Positions 27,844-36,092 of a stretch of DNA of 64,000 nucleotides are shown here, in pieces. The stretch covers positions 1 to 64,000 of the forward strand of contig CAWIIX010000005.1 of the NCBI GenBank assembly GCA_963836195.1, given 5' to 3'. The translations under genes and the position numbers were made by a program. Position 1 is the stretch's first letter, and each line of letters opens with the position of its first letter. The stretch comes from Trebonia sp963836195 (GTDB lineage: Bacteria > Actinomycetota > Actinomycetes > Streptosporangiales > Streptosporangiaceae). The notes below the pieces were generated by a model. It was not told where the DNA came from. It made no database searches and worked only from the letters and a program-made list of their open reading frames with translations.

Positions 27844-28220
27844 GGCTTCTCCTCGTAGGCAGTCTCGCGCTTCCACTGGTCGATCATCGGGTCGGCACGG
27901 GCCGCCACCCCGTCATAGAACACGTCGCCCAGCTTCGCCTTGTCCGTGGCGTACAAGGCGACGACCACGGTGCCGGCCCCGGGCGGGAACCAGCAGATCA
28001 GCCTGACGGCCACCTGCGGGTGATAGGCATGCGAGACCCGCCAAAGCCCGTAACGGCTGGACTGCCGCACCTGTCGTAGCGTCGCCGTCTCAGTGTCGTC
28101 GGTCGGCGGATCCATGAGCTTCCGCAACTGGTCCAGGGCGCGACCGCTCGTCCCCAGACGCGCCTGCTCCTCGACCCGGTCCAGCCACCGTCCGAACTCC
28201 GCCGGCCAGTCGATGTCCAC
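27840..28220 (-). CDS. HigB-like RelE-superfamily toxin
   Basis: About 126 residues. 'EEQARLGTSGRALDQLRKL', 'SSRYGLWRVSHAYHPQVAV', 'RLICWFPPGAGTVVVALYA', 'TDKAKLGDVFYDGVAARAD' and 'MIDQWKRET' follow the RelE/HigB fold found in actinobacterial phage-derived Gp49/HigB families. Such toxins cut mRNA on the ribosome. GTG 28220 sits one base after the expected transcription start of the promoter at 28228-28256, so the message is probably leaderless. It is coupled to the HigA-like gene by ATGA. Confidence 0.8.
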   Translation of the reverse strand: MDIDWPAEFGRWLDRVEEQARLGTSGRALDQLRKLMDPPTDDTETATLRQVRQSSRYGLWRVSHAYHPQVAVRLICWFPPGAGTVVVALYATDKAKLGDVFYDGVAARADPMIDQWKRETAYEEKP

Positions 28221-28227
28221 GCCACCA

Positions 28228-28266
28228 GTATTACATCAAAGAAATATTCCATGCAAGTAATATTCC
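28228..28266 (-). promoter_or_regulatory. HigBA-like promoter overlapping paired AATATTCC sites
   Basis: On the minus strand, TTGCAT (28251-28256) and TAATAC (28228-28233) are separated by exactly 17 bases, close to the sigma-70 ideal. The toxin GTG is 7 bases past the -10, suggesting a leaderless message. The plus strand carries AATATTCC twice (28243-28250 and 28259-28266), 16 bases apart, covering the -35 region. These could be binding sites for the HigA-like protein or the divergent MarR protein. Confidence 0.65.
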
Positions 28267-28292
28267 GGGAAGCAGCGCCGGGGCTCGTCGAC

Positions 28293-28685
28293 GTGAGCGA
28301 GCACATCGACGAGGTCGGAGCGGAGTTGCGGCGCGCGGTCGTGCGGCTCTACAGCCGGTTCCGTTCCGAACGTGTGGAGGGAGAGGTCTCCGAGGAGGCC
28401 CTGCTCGTCCTCATCGTTCTCGACAAGCAGGGCCCGATGAGCCTGAGCGGCCTGAGTCAGACGGTTCGGCGGCTCGAACAACTCGCCTACGTCACAAAGT
28501 CCCGCGGTACGCAGGACCGGCGCAAAGTCTTGTTCACGTTGACCGGACAGGGCCGCGAAGAGTCCACGGCATCGCGTCGCCACCGCCAGGACTGGCTCAA
28601 TGGCCGTCTCGCCGAACTCACCGCCGCCGAACGCGACGACATCCTCCGGGTCGCTCCACTCCTCCTCCGCATCGCCGACTCTTGA
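28293..28685 (+). CDS. MarR-family regulator with a short DNA-binding domain
   Basis: About 130 residues. 'HIDEVGAELRRAVVRLYSRF' is the dimer helix, 'EEALLVLIVLDKQGPMSLS' leads to the helix-turn-helix, and the wing is 'VTKSRGTQDRRKVLFTLTGQ'. Compared with relatives, the recognition region 'LSGLSQTVRRLEQL' lacks roughly a dozen residues between helices 2 and 3, so DNA binding may be lost. The start is uncertain: GTG 28293 fits the conserved N-terminus, while ATG 28251 lies inside the divergent promoter. The next gene starts 11 bases after it. Confidence 0.65.
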   Translation: MSEHIDEVGAELRRAVVRLYSRFRSERVEGEVSEEALLVLIVLDKQGPMSLSGLSQTVRRLEQLAYVTKSRGTQDRRKVLFTLTGQGREESTASRRHRQDWLNGRLAELTAAERDDILRVAPLLLRIADS

Positions 28686-28696
28686 ACGGGAACACC

Positions 28697-29166
28697 ATGC
28701 ACCCCGTAGAAGCCCTTCTCCTTCCCGTCGGCTGGCTGCTGCGCAACCGGCGGCCCGACGAAGTCGCAAGCATCGCCAACGCCCTCGAGCTCGCGACCGG
28801 TAACCGCATCACACTGACCTCACCCGCCTTCCGCGACGGGCAAGTCGTGCCCTCCAAGCACTGCGGGCAGTTCATCGGCGACGACATCTCACCCGCCCTC
28901 ACGTGGAGTGCCCTTCCGACGGGAACGAAGGGCCTGGTCTTCGTACTAGAAGACCTCCCGCGCTTCGAATTCCTCCCCAACCGCCGCCGCCAGGCCAAGT
29001 ACTCCGGACCGGGGCCGCTCCCCGGCTATGGCACGCACCGGTACCGCTACCACCTCTACGCCCTCGACACCGACATCGACTTCACCAAGGTCGCCGACGT
29101 GCAAGCCGCGTCCCGCTCATCGAGGCACGCGGCACCGTGGCCAAGACGCTCCTGCTCACGGAATGA
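28697..29166 (+). pseudogene. PEBP (YbhB/YbcL) family protein, shortened and frameshifted
   Basis: ATG 28697. The protein starts 'MHPVEALLLPVGWLLRNRRP' and contains 'ITLTSPAFRDGQVVPSKHCG', 'DDISPALTWSALPTGTKGL', 'LVFVLED' and 'YSGPGPLPGYGTHRYRYHLY', the hallmark 'GP.PP.G.HRY' of phosphatidylethanolamine-binding proteins. The usual segment after 'VLED' (a D-P-D-A-P ligand-site motif and about 30 residues) is missing. Near 29105 a shift is needed to reach 'PLIEARGTVAKTLLLTE'. It probably formed an operon with the MarR gene. Loss of the ligand-site motif and the frameshift argue that it is inactive. Confidence 0.65.
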
Positions 29167-29285
29167 CTGATCTCCGCCGGATCGGCGGCCAGCCAGGATC
29201 AGCGCGCAATAATCCGGCAGGTCCGCGGATGAGATCCGTCATACTTACCGGCGGAACATTCGTAACATCTCGCACGGGAGAGTAC

Positions 29286-29894
29286 ATGCGCATCACCAGA
29301 GCCGCTGTCAAGGCCGGACTCGCCCTCCTCGCCTCGACGGTTGCCCTTGTGGGAATGACCACTACTGCCAGTGCCGCTACCGGCGCCGACGGATTCACCA
29401 TCCTCGACGCCAGTGCCGGAAATCAGGCGCACGTGTGCCACATCCTCGGGACCGACGACGACTATCACGAGGCGATCGTGTGCGTCGACATCAACACGAA
29501 GGTCTCCGGTGACCAGGTCCTCATCCAGGGCCAGCTCGAGGCCTACTGCCAGGACGACAACGGCACCGTCGTCCAATGCGCGAACATCATGGACGGGGGG
29601 GAAATCTCCAGCACTGGCGGCGTCTGGTCGTCATACGCCGCCGACTGCGGCCATTCGCTCGGAGCATGCCCAACAGGGAGGGAGTACGCCCACAGTTCCT
29701 GGATGGGTGACGGCACCTCGGCGGGGGAAAGCGGCTGTGCATCGAACCCATCCGAGGCCCTGTGGTCGATCGCGGTCGGCGTGGCCACGACGATCGAACT
29801 TCCCGGGTCAGACGATTCTTACACCCTAAGCAACACCGGCCCCAACGACGGCCCCAACCAGTCCACCGGCCACTACTACATCTGCTACAACTAG
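29286..29894 (+). CDS. Secreted cysteine-rich hypothetical protein
   Basis: 202 residues. 'MRITRAAVKAGLALLASTVA' begins a Sec signal peptide, with likely cleavage after TASA at about residue 31. The mature protein has eight cysteines, spaced as in possible disulfide pairs, and ends 'STGHYYICYN'. It contains 'TKVSGDQVLIQGQLEAYCQD', a beta-rich stretch. I know similar small secreted actinobacterial proteins but no function. ATG 29286 follows a GGGAGAG ribosome site, and the gene ends at a strong terminator, so it is a complete one-gene unit. Confidence 0.7.
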   Translation: MRITRAAVKAGLALLASTVALVGMTTTASAATGADGFTILDASAGNQAHVCHILGTDDDYHEAIVCVDINTKVSGDQVLIQGQLEAYCQDDNGTVVQCANIMDGGEISSTGGVWSSYAADCGHSLGACPTGREYAHSSWMGDGTSAGESGCASNPSEALWSIAVGVATTIELPGSDDSYTLSNTGPNDGPNQSTGHYYICYN

Positions 29895-29920
29895 CCCAGC
29901 CCTCAGCCCGCAAGGCCGAG

Positions 29921-29952
29921 CCCGGGTCCGCCGGAATCCCGGCGGACCCGGG
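29921..29952 (+). terminator. Strong hairpin after the secreted protein gene
   Basis: CCCGGGTCCGCCGG and CCGGCGGACCCGGG pair perfectly over 14 bases with an AATC loop, 26 bases after the stop. There is no T-run, as is common for actinobacterial terminators. Confidence 0.8.
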
Positions 29953-30027
29953 CGGCCCCGAGTCGCTGGAACGGCTGGGAGAGCCGGTCCGCCTCGTCCG
30001 CCAATACCGCCGATGGGTGCGCGAGTG

Positions 30028-30130
30028 CCACCTGCGGCATCGCCAGGCCGGGGGCGTGGGAACGCGGGTAAGGGGCGAAGCACGCGACCGTTCGGGCTAA
30101 TCGATTTTGATCTTCCAACGGACGAGCACG
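30028..30130 (+). repeat. Dispersed intergenic repeat B, copy 1
   Basis: The core 'GCGAAGCACGCGACCGTTCG' is followed by GGCTAATCGATTTTGATCTTCC and ACGGACGAGCACG. It is nearly identical over about 80 bases to 34650-34734; more distant copies lie at 40739, 41769 and 62651. It sits between two convergent genes. The reverse strand opens as 'MEDQNRLARTVACFAP', but the other copies do not keep this coding, so I treat it as non-coding. Confidence 0.7.
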
Positions 30131-30231
30131 TGCGCGACATGTGCGACCAGCGCCGACCGCACGGCGAATGCTCGCCTAGCTCCCGGAGATGAGAGGGCGA
30201 GGCGAGCATCCTGCCACTGAGAGGCGTGGGC

Positions 30232-31386
30232 TTACGAGCCGGGCGGAACACCGATCTGCCTCGTCCAGCCCATCGCGAGATAGGCCTCGGTGCCGCCGAA
30301 GGCCGCGGTGACGGTGGCCCCTGGGTGGACCGGATAGGTGGTCAGGTCCAGCACGCCAGCGGTGGCTGGGTCGATGATCAGGTAGTTTCCGCTGCCGTCG
30401 CCGATGGCAGTTCCCGCCCGGCCGAGCGGGTCGGTGACCTTCACCGGGCCGGCGAGGCCGGGCTGCTCGGCCAGGAGCTCGTAGACCGCGGCCTTAGTCG
30501 CTGGGGCGACCGGGCCCGTGAGCAGCGCGCCCGCCACCTGGAAGAGGTACTGGCCGTAGCCCGGGTTCGGCAGTCCCACGGTGGCCGCCTGCTGCTGGCT
30601 GTCCAGGCTGTTCCACGCGGCGCGCAGTAGCTTGTCGAGCTTGCCTGGGGTGGTCGGCAGCTTACCTGCGCTTGCCAGGCTGACCTTGACAGCGCCGATG
30701 TTGTACGAGAAGCCGCCGAAGTCGTAGTTGGTGGTGTGCGGTCCGGTGGGACCGAACCCTGATGCGCTGGACAGCTTCGGCTCGCCTGCCGCCTGCCACC
30801 TCGCTTTGTCGGCCGCGGTGGCGAAGCTGAACACCAGGTTTTCGTCCACGATCGTCCGGGTCCTGGTGGCGCCGGTCCAGGTCTCCTGGGTCGCCGCGTA
30901 GGAAGCGCCGAACTGCGGCCCCTTCGTCTCCGGCGTGCCCTTCGGCCGGTGCTTGCCCGCGAACTGCGTCGAGGCCGACTCGAAGTCGCGTTCCTTGACG
31001 TACCAGTAGGTTCCGGTCGCCGCCGGCCGTCCGGCCGCGACGTGGGCGGCGGTCAGCAAGATGGCGGGCAGCCCGGCGGCCTGCGTGGGCTGCCTACCCT
31101 GGGTGCCCGGACCTGCGGCGGGGTGGCGGGGCGCCGACGGCACCAGGATCACCGCCGCCGCGACCGCGGCGGCGCCCAGGACGGCTCCGGCGGCGGCCAG
31201 GACACGGCCGCGCGGTACCCGGACGACCTCGAGATGGCGGTCGCGGCGGCCCTGGCCGGACGGCTCGGACAGCAGCCGGGCTAGGTCCCCGGCCCGGCGC
31301 CGCGCGTATCCTTCTTCCGCCAGCCGATCGAGGCCGGCCGATTGCAGGTCGGCGACGACCTTCAGCGAGTCTTCGCGCAGGTTCAT
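30232..31386 (-). CDS. CU044_5270-type membrane protein, probable partner of the ECF sigma factor
   Basis: 384 residues. The cytoplasmic N-terminus ('MNLREDSLKVVADLQSAGLD') leads to a single membrane helix at about 62-85 ('VLAAAGAVLGAAAVAAAVIL'), then a large extracytoplasmic domain with 'ATGTYWYVKERDFE' and 'LIIDPATAGVLDLTTYPVHP'. This is the CU044_5270 layout, a family regularly found after ECF sigma factor genes. The ATG lies 2 bases after the sigma factor stop, so the pair is coupled. A role as membrane-bound anti-sigma factor or signal sensor is plausible but unproven. Confidence 0.8.
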   Translation of the reverse strand: MNLREDSLKVVADLQSAGLDRLAEEGYARRRAGDLARLLSEPSGQGRRDRHLEVVRVPRGRVLAAAGAVLGAAAVAAAVILVPSAPRHPAAGPGTQGRQPTQAAGLPAILLTAAHVAAGRPAATGTYWYVKERDFESASTQFAGKHRPKGTPETKGPQFGASYAATQETWTGATRTRTIVDENLVFSFATAADKARWQAAGEPKLSSASGFGPTGPHTTNYDFGGFSYNIGAVKVSLASAGKLPTTPGKLDKLLRAAWNSLDSQQQAATVGLPNPGYGQYLFQVAGALLTGPVAPATKAAVYELLAEQPGLAGPVKVTDPLGRAGTAIGDGSGNYLIIDPATAGVLDLTTYPVHPGATVTAAFGGTEAYLAMGWTRQIGVPPGS

Positions 31387-31388
31387 GG

Positions 31389-31964
31389 CTATCTTTCCCT
31401 TCGGGTGGATGGGCTTGGCTGGGGAATCCGGCCGACGGCGGGTGCTGCCGGGGTGTGCGCGTTGGCCTGGTCGGCGCGCTGCAGCGCCTCGCCGAGCCGC
31501 TTTCTTGCTCGATGCAGCCGGACCGTGAACGCGTGCCGCGAGCAGCCGGCCACCGCCGCCGCCTCGATGACGGATAGGCCGTGCCAGGTGACCAGGGTCA
31601 GCGTCTCAACGTCGTCGCTGGCCAGCGTGCCGAGCGCGTCAAGCGCGGCGGCGCGCTCCACCACGTGCTCCCCCGCGTCCCACGCCAGCAGGTCAGCCTC
31701 GGTGGTCAGCGCCGCGATGTGGTCCGCGAGCCGTTGCCGCCTGGTTGCCTGCCCGAACTGCTGACGCAGCAGGTTGCGCGCCACGCCGAGCAGCCACGGC
31801 AGCGGCTGCTCGGGAACGTCGGCCAGCCGCCGCCATGCGATCAGGAACGTCTCGCTCGCCACGTCCTCGGCGCACGCCTGGTCCGCGTGCTGGAGGGCAT
31901 ACCGCAAGACCCTGCGGTAGTACTGGTCGTACAACCCAGTGAATCGTCGCTCGGGATCGTTCAA
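31389..31964 (-). CDS. ECF RNA polymerase sigma factor
   Basis: 191 residues. Region 2 is 'RFTGLYDQYYRRVLRYALQ' with 'CAEDVASETFLIAWRRL' and 'PWLLGVARNLLRQQ'. Region 4 is 'TLTLVTWHGLSVIEAAAVAG' and 'CSRHAFTVRLHRARKRLGE', the helix-turn-helix that reads the -35 element. There is a Pro/Thr/Arg tail. It directs polymerase to a small regulon, probably under control of the coupled CU044_5270 protein. It is transcribed divergently from the FHA gene, and a perfect 24-base palindrome lies in the region between. Confidence 0.88.
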   Translation of the reverse strand: MNDPERRFTGLYDQYYRRVLRYALQHADQACAEDVASETFLIAWRRLADVPEQPLPWLLGVARNLLRQQFGQATRRQRLADHIAALTTEADLLAWDAGEHVVERAAALDALGTLASDDVETLTLVTWHGLSVIEAAAVAGCSRHAFTVRLHRARKRLGEALQRADQANAHTPAAPAVGRIPQPSPSTRRER

Positions 31965-32084
31965 GGGCCTCCTTCCGGTGTTGGACCGTCACCAAGTAAT
32001 CCATCAGGAGGCCCGGAAATCACACGAAGATTGAGCGATAGATGAAAAAACTGCCGTCTCCTGGGAGCGGGTGCCCGGCCAGCG

Positions 32085-32108
32085 GCAGCTTCCAGATATC
32101 TGGAAGCT
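32085..32108. promoter_or_regulatory. Perfect 24-base palindrome, candidate operator
   Basis: CAGC-TTCCAGATATCTGGAA-GCTG is perfectly self-complementary. It lies 121 bases from the ECF sigma gene start and 127 from the FHA gene start, in the divergent spacer. A very similar core, TTCCAGAAATCTGGAA, recurs at 34577-34592. Size and symmetry suit a dimeric repressor. Confidence 0.6.
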
Positions 32109-32234
32109 GGCCGTGATCCGTTGACTTGCTCGCCCGCGCACTCGCATCCTCGGTGATGAGACCAACACTGCGGTAACAGGCAAGGACGGATTTGGCGAGC
32201 ATCCACGTGACGGACAGGTCAAGGACGGAGCCCG

Positions 32235-33290
32235 ATGACTGACAACGGGGAAGCGGCGCGTCGTCCGGTACGCGCTCCGCTGCGGCGGCGAAGTCGGCGG
32301 CGCTGGGCGATCGCCGGCGGTGTGGCGATGTGCTGGCTGATCGTGGAGCTCATGACGGGTTCCGCCGTCACTGCCACGGTCCTGCTGGTGGCCATCGCCG
32401 GACTCGGCGCCGCTGGTATCGCGGGCCTGCGGGCCCTCGGCATCACGCGGGATCATCCCTGGCTGCGGCAGATGGCCGCCCGGCCGTGGCGCGATGGGCA
32501 GGACGTGCTGAACGTCGCCATGCGCCATCTGCCCGATGTGTTCATCGTTACGCCGAGCGGATCGCTGATCGCGCCGGACGTTGTCGAACTGCAGATGAAT
32601 CCCGGTGATCTCGCCTCGTTGGGTGAGCAGATGGGACTCCACGTGGTCAGCGCCAGCGTGACCGAGGTTTACGAAGACCAGGTGGCCGAGCGCGGGGCTC
32701 GCTTTGCCGGGTCATGTCGGCCAGAGGTGTACCTCGTCCCGGATCATTCGATCCCGCAAGGCCGCTACCGGCTTCGGCGAGGCCTCCCGGTGAGCGCCCG
32801 TCCCTCCTCTGACCCCTGGGACCTGCCAGAGGCGCCAGACCTCATCGATTCCCGGCTCACATACGTCGCCCAGGAATTCGCCGATGCTGCGGCGGATCCC
32901 GTCGGCGCCGGGCCCGAAGGCCACACCCGGTACGAGGTCGACCCGGGTCGGACGATCATGGACGGCGTGGCCACCGTCATGGAGCAGATCCGCCCGGCCG
33001 TTCCCGTGCTACGGCTGGTGACGGGCTCATCGGTCGCCGAAACCTCGGTGTCCGGTGCCCGGGCCGGCCGCGGGCCGGTTGAGGTTGTGCTGCCCGAGGT
33101 GCCGACGGTGTCCAGGGTGCACGCGATCTTCACATTTGCCGCGGGCCGTTGGTGGGTCACCAACCAGGGGATGAACGGGCTTTCCGTCAACGGCGTCCCG
33201 GTCTCGGGCGAGCAGCCGCTGAGTGACGGAGACTCGATTCGCTGGGGAAAGAGCCAGGACGCGCCGCTGTCCCGGATAGAGATCGGCTGA
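32235..33290 (+). CDS. Membrane protein with C-terminal FHA domain
   Basis: 351 residues. Residues about 25-65 contain two hydrophobic segments ('WAIAGGVAMCWLIVELM', 'VTATVLLVAIAGLGAAGIAG'). A cytoplasmic middle with 'VLNVAMRHLPDVFIVTPSG' resembles the DUF3662-like N-terminus of FhaA proteins. The last 90 residues are an FHA fold: 'VVLPEVPTVSRVHAIFTFA' with the SR..H phosphothreonine-binding residues, then 'GMNGLSVNGVPV'. FHA domains bind phosphothreonine made by Ser/Thr kinases; no kinase is nearby. It is followed 93 bases later by a same-strand gene of unknown function. Confidence 0.78.
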   Translation: MTDNGEAARRPVRAPLRRRSRRRWAIAGGVAMCWLIVELMTGSAVTATVLLVAIAGLGAAGIAGLRALGITRDHPWLRQMAARPWRDGQDVLNVAMRHLPDVFIVTPSGSLIAPDVVELQMNPGDLASLGEQMGLHVVSASVTEVYEDQVAERGARFAGSCRPEVYLVPDHSIPQGRYRLRRGLPVSARPSSDPWDLPEAPDLIDSRLTYVAQEFADAAADPVGAGPEGHTRYEVDPGRTIMDGVATVMEQIRPAVPVLRLVTGSSVAETSVSGARAGRGPVEVVLPEVPTVSRVHAIFTFAAGRWWVTNQGMNGLSVNGVPVSGEQPLSDGDSIRWGKSQDAPLSRIEIG

Positions 33291-33383
33291 GGTCGCGAAC
33301 TGCGGCTATCGTCTTTGCAGGCGTAGGCGAGGCTTGGGACGGCCGCGGGAAGCGTGGGGACCGGCGTTCGGGAGTGCGACTGA

Positions 33384-34229
33384 GTGGTGGCAGGGCGACT
33401 GTTGCTGTGGTCAACTGCAGGCGATGAGTGGGTGAGCTGCCCACCTGACGAGATCACCTGGCTGGACCGGAGCACACTCAGCGACAACGAAGATCTGACC
33501 CTGCACCGCGCCCCGCGGTGCGCGGGGCTTCGTCACGTCCAGCACCGCTGGGAACTCTTCAGCCGTGACGTGAGCTATCAGGTTTACCTGGCGCCAGACA
33601 CAGCCGGGGAACCCCTCAGCGCTGAGGCTGTCCGACGCGCTGCCCGCCATGTTCTGCCGACCGCCGCGGAGAGCTACGAGGCGCGGCCGGTAATACTCGA
33701 TCAGGGCTTGTGGGTGGTCAGCGTGGCGGCCTGGGTGCTGCGGCTACGGCTCGACATGCCGACCGAGGCCGTCGGTGACGCGGCCGACCCTGAGGGTGAT
33801 CAGGAAGCCGTCACCCGGGCCAACGAGCTCATGCAACGGAGGGCGGCGGGCGGCGCGACCAGGAAGGATGCGGTAGCTCGGGTACGCGGCTACTTCGAGC
33901 GCAACGCGACGGCGCGGCTGGCGTTGGCCTATTACTACCAGGAGTTCATCCTCGGTTTTAGCACGCCGCAGACGGTGCCGATGCTCACGGTGGTCATCGC
34001 CCTGAACCTGAGCGGAGAGGGCGCGGTATCCGACTACAAGAAGCTGCTTCAGGGATTCATCTGGTCCGAACGCGGTCACGCGCGAGATCTCACCGGATTC
34101 CTGCTCGCGAACGGCTTGCTGACGTCGGCCCATCTGAATGAGGCGAGGCTGCTCGCCGAGCAGAACGAACGCGATGGCGTCTGCGAGACGGCACGGCGGC
34201 GGCTTCGCTACCGCCCGAAGGGCAAATAG
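33384..34229 (+). CDS. Hypothetical protein downstream of the FHA gene
   Basis: 281 residues from a GTG start. The first 120 residues are beta-rich ('RLLLWSTAGDEWVSCPPDEI', 'HRWELFSRDVSYQVYLA'). The second half is helical, with 'LALAYYYQEFILGFSTPQTV' and 'GFIWSERGHARDLTGFLLAN'. There is no signal peptide or clear membrane helix and no catalytic motif I recognise. Its position suggests it works with the FHA protein, possibly reading the same phosphorylated partner, but that is inference only. Confidence 0.6.
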   Translation: MVAGRLLLWSTAGDEWVSCPPDEITWLDRSTLSDNEDLTLHRAPRCAGLRHVQHRWELFSRDVSYQVYLAPDTAGEPLSAEAVRRAARHVLPTAAESYEARPVILDQGLWVVSVAAWVLRLRLDMPTEAVGDAADPEGDQEAVTRANELMQRRAAGGATRKDAVARVRGYFERNATARLALAYYYQEFILGFSTPQTVPMLTVVIALNLSGEGAVSDYKKLLQGFIWSERGHARDLTGFLLANGLLTSAHLNEARLLAEQNERDGVCETARRRLRYRPKGK

Positions 34230-34266
34230 ATGGCGGACGCCAATCCGGACCTGCGGGGTTTACCGG

Positions 34267-34461
34267 CTAGCTGCTTGGGTGCGGCGTGGAACAGTTAATG
34301 TGCGGGTCCACATGAGCGTAGTTGAGCCCGCCTGCCAGGATCGTCACCGCGGCCGTGCTGAAGCTGCTGCAGTCAACGGGGCGTTTGTAATCGCCGCGCT
34401 GCCCAGCCGCGATACCGCCGATGACCAGCCAGATGACAAGCAGCACCGATCCAATATGCAT
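34267..34461 (-). CDS. Small membrane protein
   Basis: 64 residues from ATG 34461, which has GGAGG five bases upstream. It opens with a membrane helix 'MHIGSVLLVIWLVIGGIAAG', then 'QRGDYKRP', 'CSSFSTAAVTILAGGLNYA' and a C-terminal 'VDPHINCSTPHPSS'. I recognise this pattern (short helix, 'LNY.GV.P', tail cysteine) from a widespread uncharacterised actinobacterial small-protein family. It is convergent with the gene at 33384-34229. The function is unknown. Confidence 0.65.
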   Translation of the reverse strand: MHIGSVLLVIWLVIGGIAAGQRGDYKRPVDCSSFSTAAVTILAGGLNYAHVDPHINCSTPHPSS

Positions 34462-34576
34462 CCAGACCTCCGTCAGCATCGTTGTTACAAAACGCGGCTA
34501 CGCCCAAGCGACCGCGTGGCGGTTACCTTGGTCGTCATCCGCGAAGGAGCCTACCCATACGTGTCGCCAATGCCCT

Positions 34577-34592
34577 TTCCAGAAATCTGGAA
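34577..34592. promoter_or_regulatory. Second copy of the palindromic operator-like site
   Basis: TTCCAGAAATCTGGAA differs from the core of the 32085 palindrome by one central base. It lies in the 338-base gap between the small membrane gene (34461) and the hydrolase gene (34801). Apart from this site and repeat B the gap shows nothing coding. Confidence 0.45.
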
Positions 34593-34629
34593 GTAAGGCG
34601 CTGCGAAAACCATTTGCGGGCGGGGCAGC

Positions 34630-34734
34630 GGATGCCGCACGCTTTTGGCGTGTTCCGGGGGCGGGAACGCGGGTGAGGGGCGAAGCACGGGACCGTTCGG
34701 GCTAATCGATCTTGATCTTCCAACGGACGAGCAC
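34630..34734 (+). repeat. Dispersed intergenic repeat B, copy 2
   Basis: The core 'GCGAAGCACGGGACCGTTCG' continues GGCTAATCGATCTTGATCTTCC and ACGGACGAGCACG, almost the same as 30028-30130, with weaker similarity reaching back to about 34630. It ends 66 bases before the hydrolase start, so it could hold that gene's promoter, while copy 1 lies between convergent genes. Confidence 0.7.
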
Positions 34735-34800
34735 GCTGGGCGAGCCGGTGTAGGAGCTCTCTAGATCGCGGCGGGCTCGGCCGTCGGTGATGATTGGCGC

Positions 34801-35958
34801 ATGGGAACTCCCGCAGACGCCGATGACGCAGTGGCAGCGCAGGTCCATACTCCGTGCCTTCCCGAGCCGACCGGTCCGGGCCCGGTCGGCGTCACGTCAT
34901 TGTGGCTGACGGACGCCTCCCGTCCCGATCCCTGGGCCCCGGGGGTGACCGCGCGAGAGCTGATGGTCTCCCTGTGGTACCCGGCGACATCCTCGGACGG
35001 GCGGCGGGCGCAGTACATGACGCCGGCCGAGTCCGAACTCCAGCTCACAAGCAGGGGCATCACCGGCGTGCGGCCGGACGTGCTGAGCAAGGTCCGAACT
35101 AACGCAGCCGTCGATGCCATCCCGGCCGGGCATCAGGGCGGCCATCCCCTGGTCGTTCTCTCGCCCGGCTTCACCAGCCCTCGCAGCAGCCTCACGGCCC
35201 TGGCCGAGGACCTGGCGAGCCACGGCTACGTCGTGGCCGGGATTGATCACACGTACGAGAGCTACGCCACCGCGTTTCCCGACGGGCGGGTCACCACCTG
35301 CCTCGCCCGTGCGGCACGCCGGCGGGACGGTGGCGAGAAGACGGCGGCTGGCCGGGCGGCGGATGTCAGCTTCGTGCTCGACGAGCTGACCGGTGACCAC
35401 CCGGCCTGGGCGGCCGCCGGGCTGATCGATCCGTCCCGGACGGCGATGGCCGGGCACTCCCTCGGCGGCGCCGCCACCATCGCGGCCATGCTGGCCGACT
35501 CCCGCATCCGCGCCGGCATCGACATGGACGGCTCCACCTGCGCCCCGATCCCGGATGAGGGCCTGTCCGGGCCGTTTCTGTTCCTGGGCAAGCAATCCAA
35601 CTACACCCCGGGAAGCGGAGGCGACGTGCCCGCCGGGACGCTGGCCTGGAAACGCCTGAGAGGCGCCGTGACCACCTGGGAGCGCGACTGGGAGCTCCTG
35701 ACCGGCTGGAAGCGGTGGCTCGTGGTGGCCGGCGCGATGCACGCGTCCTTCACCGACCTGGCACTGCTGGCCGATCAGATCGGCGTCGACATCGACGCCG
35801 ACCTGTCCGGAGCCCGGTCCCTGGACATCACCCGCGCCTACGTCCGGGCCTTCTTTGACCAGCACCTGCGCGGCAGGCCGCAATCCCTGCTTGACCAGTC
35901 GTCACGACGCTACCCCGAGGTCACTTTCTGCTCCCCGGAGGCTGAAACTCGCGCATAA
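34801..35958 (+). CDS. Alpha/beta hydrolase, PAF-acetylhydrolase/lipase-like
   Basis: 385 residues. 'RELMVSLWYPATSSDGRRAQ' and 'HPLVVLSPGFTSPRSSLTAL' (oxyanion strand) precede 'GYVVAGIDHTYES' and the nucleophile elbow 'AMAGHSLGGAAT' with Ser in GHSLGG. 'AGIDMDGS' is near the acid residue and 'MHASFTDL' carries the probable catalytic His. This order matches plasma-type platelet-activating-factor acetylhydrolase and related actinobacterial lipases. There is no signal peptide, so it is probably cytoplasmic. The natural ester is unknown. Confidence 0.82.
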   Translation: MGTPADADDAVAAQVHTPCLPEPTGPGPVGVTSLWLTDASRPDPWAPGVTARELMVSLWYPATSSDGRRAQYMTPAESELQLTSRGITGVRPDVLSKVRTNAAVDAIPAGHQGGHPLVVLSPGFTSPRSSLTALAEDLASHGYVVAGIDHTYESYATAFPDGRVTTCLARAARRRDGGEKTAAGRAADVSFVLDELTGDHPAWAAAGLIDPSRTAMAGHSLGGAATIAAMLADSRIRAGIDMDGSTCAPIPDEGLSGPFLFLGKQSNYTPGSGGDVPAGTLAWKRLRGAVTTWERDWELLTGWKRWLVVAGAMHASFTDLALLADQIGVDIDADLSGARSLDITRAYVRAFFDQHLRGRPQSLLDQSSRRYPEVTFCSPEAETRA

Positions 35959-36092
35959 CACGCTCCGGGCTGAGCCGCGTCGAGAATGAGCCGACCACGA
36001 CCGCTGCACCCTGCGGGACTCGAAACCTGCGTTACTACTTTAGGTAGGTGAAATGTCGCGCACCGTAGCGGTCACAACCGTAGGCTGTGCCA

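Noticed and set aside
30050..30118. Minus-strand ORF start 'MEDQNRLARTVACFAP' shared by two copies of repeat B
   Set aside because: The reading continues differently in each copy and is not kept in the other three copies; it reflects shared DNA, not a protein.
34535..34723. 62-codon minus-strand frame
   Set aside because: It lies across repeat B and the palindromic site and shows no conserved protein feature.
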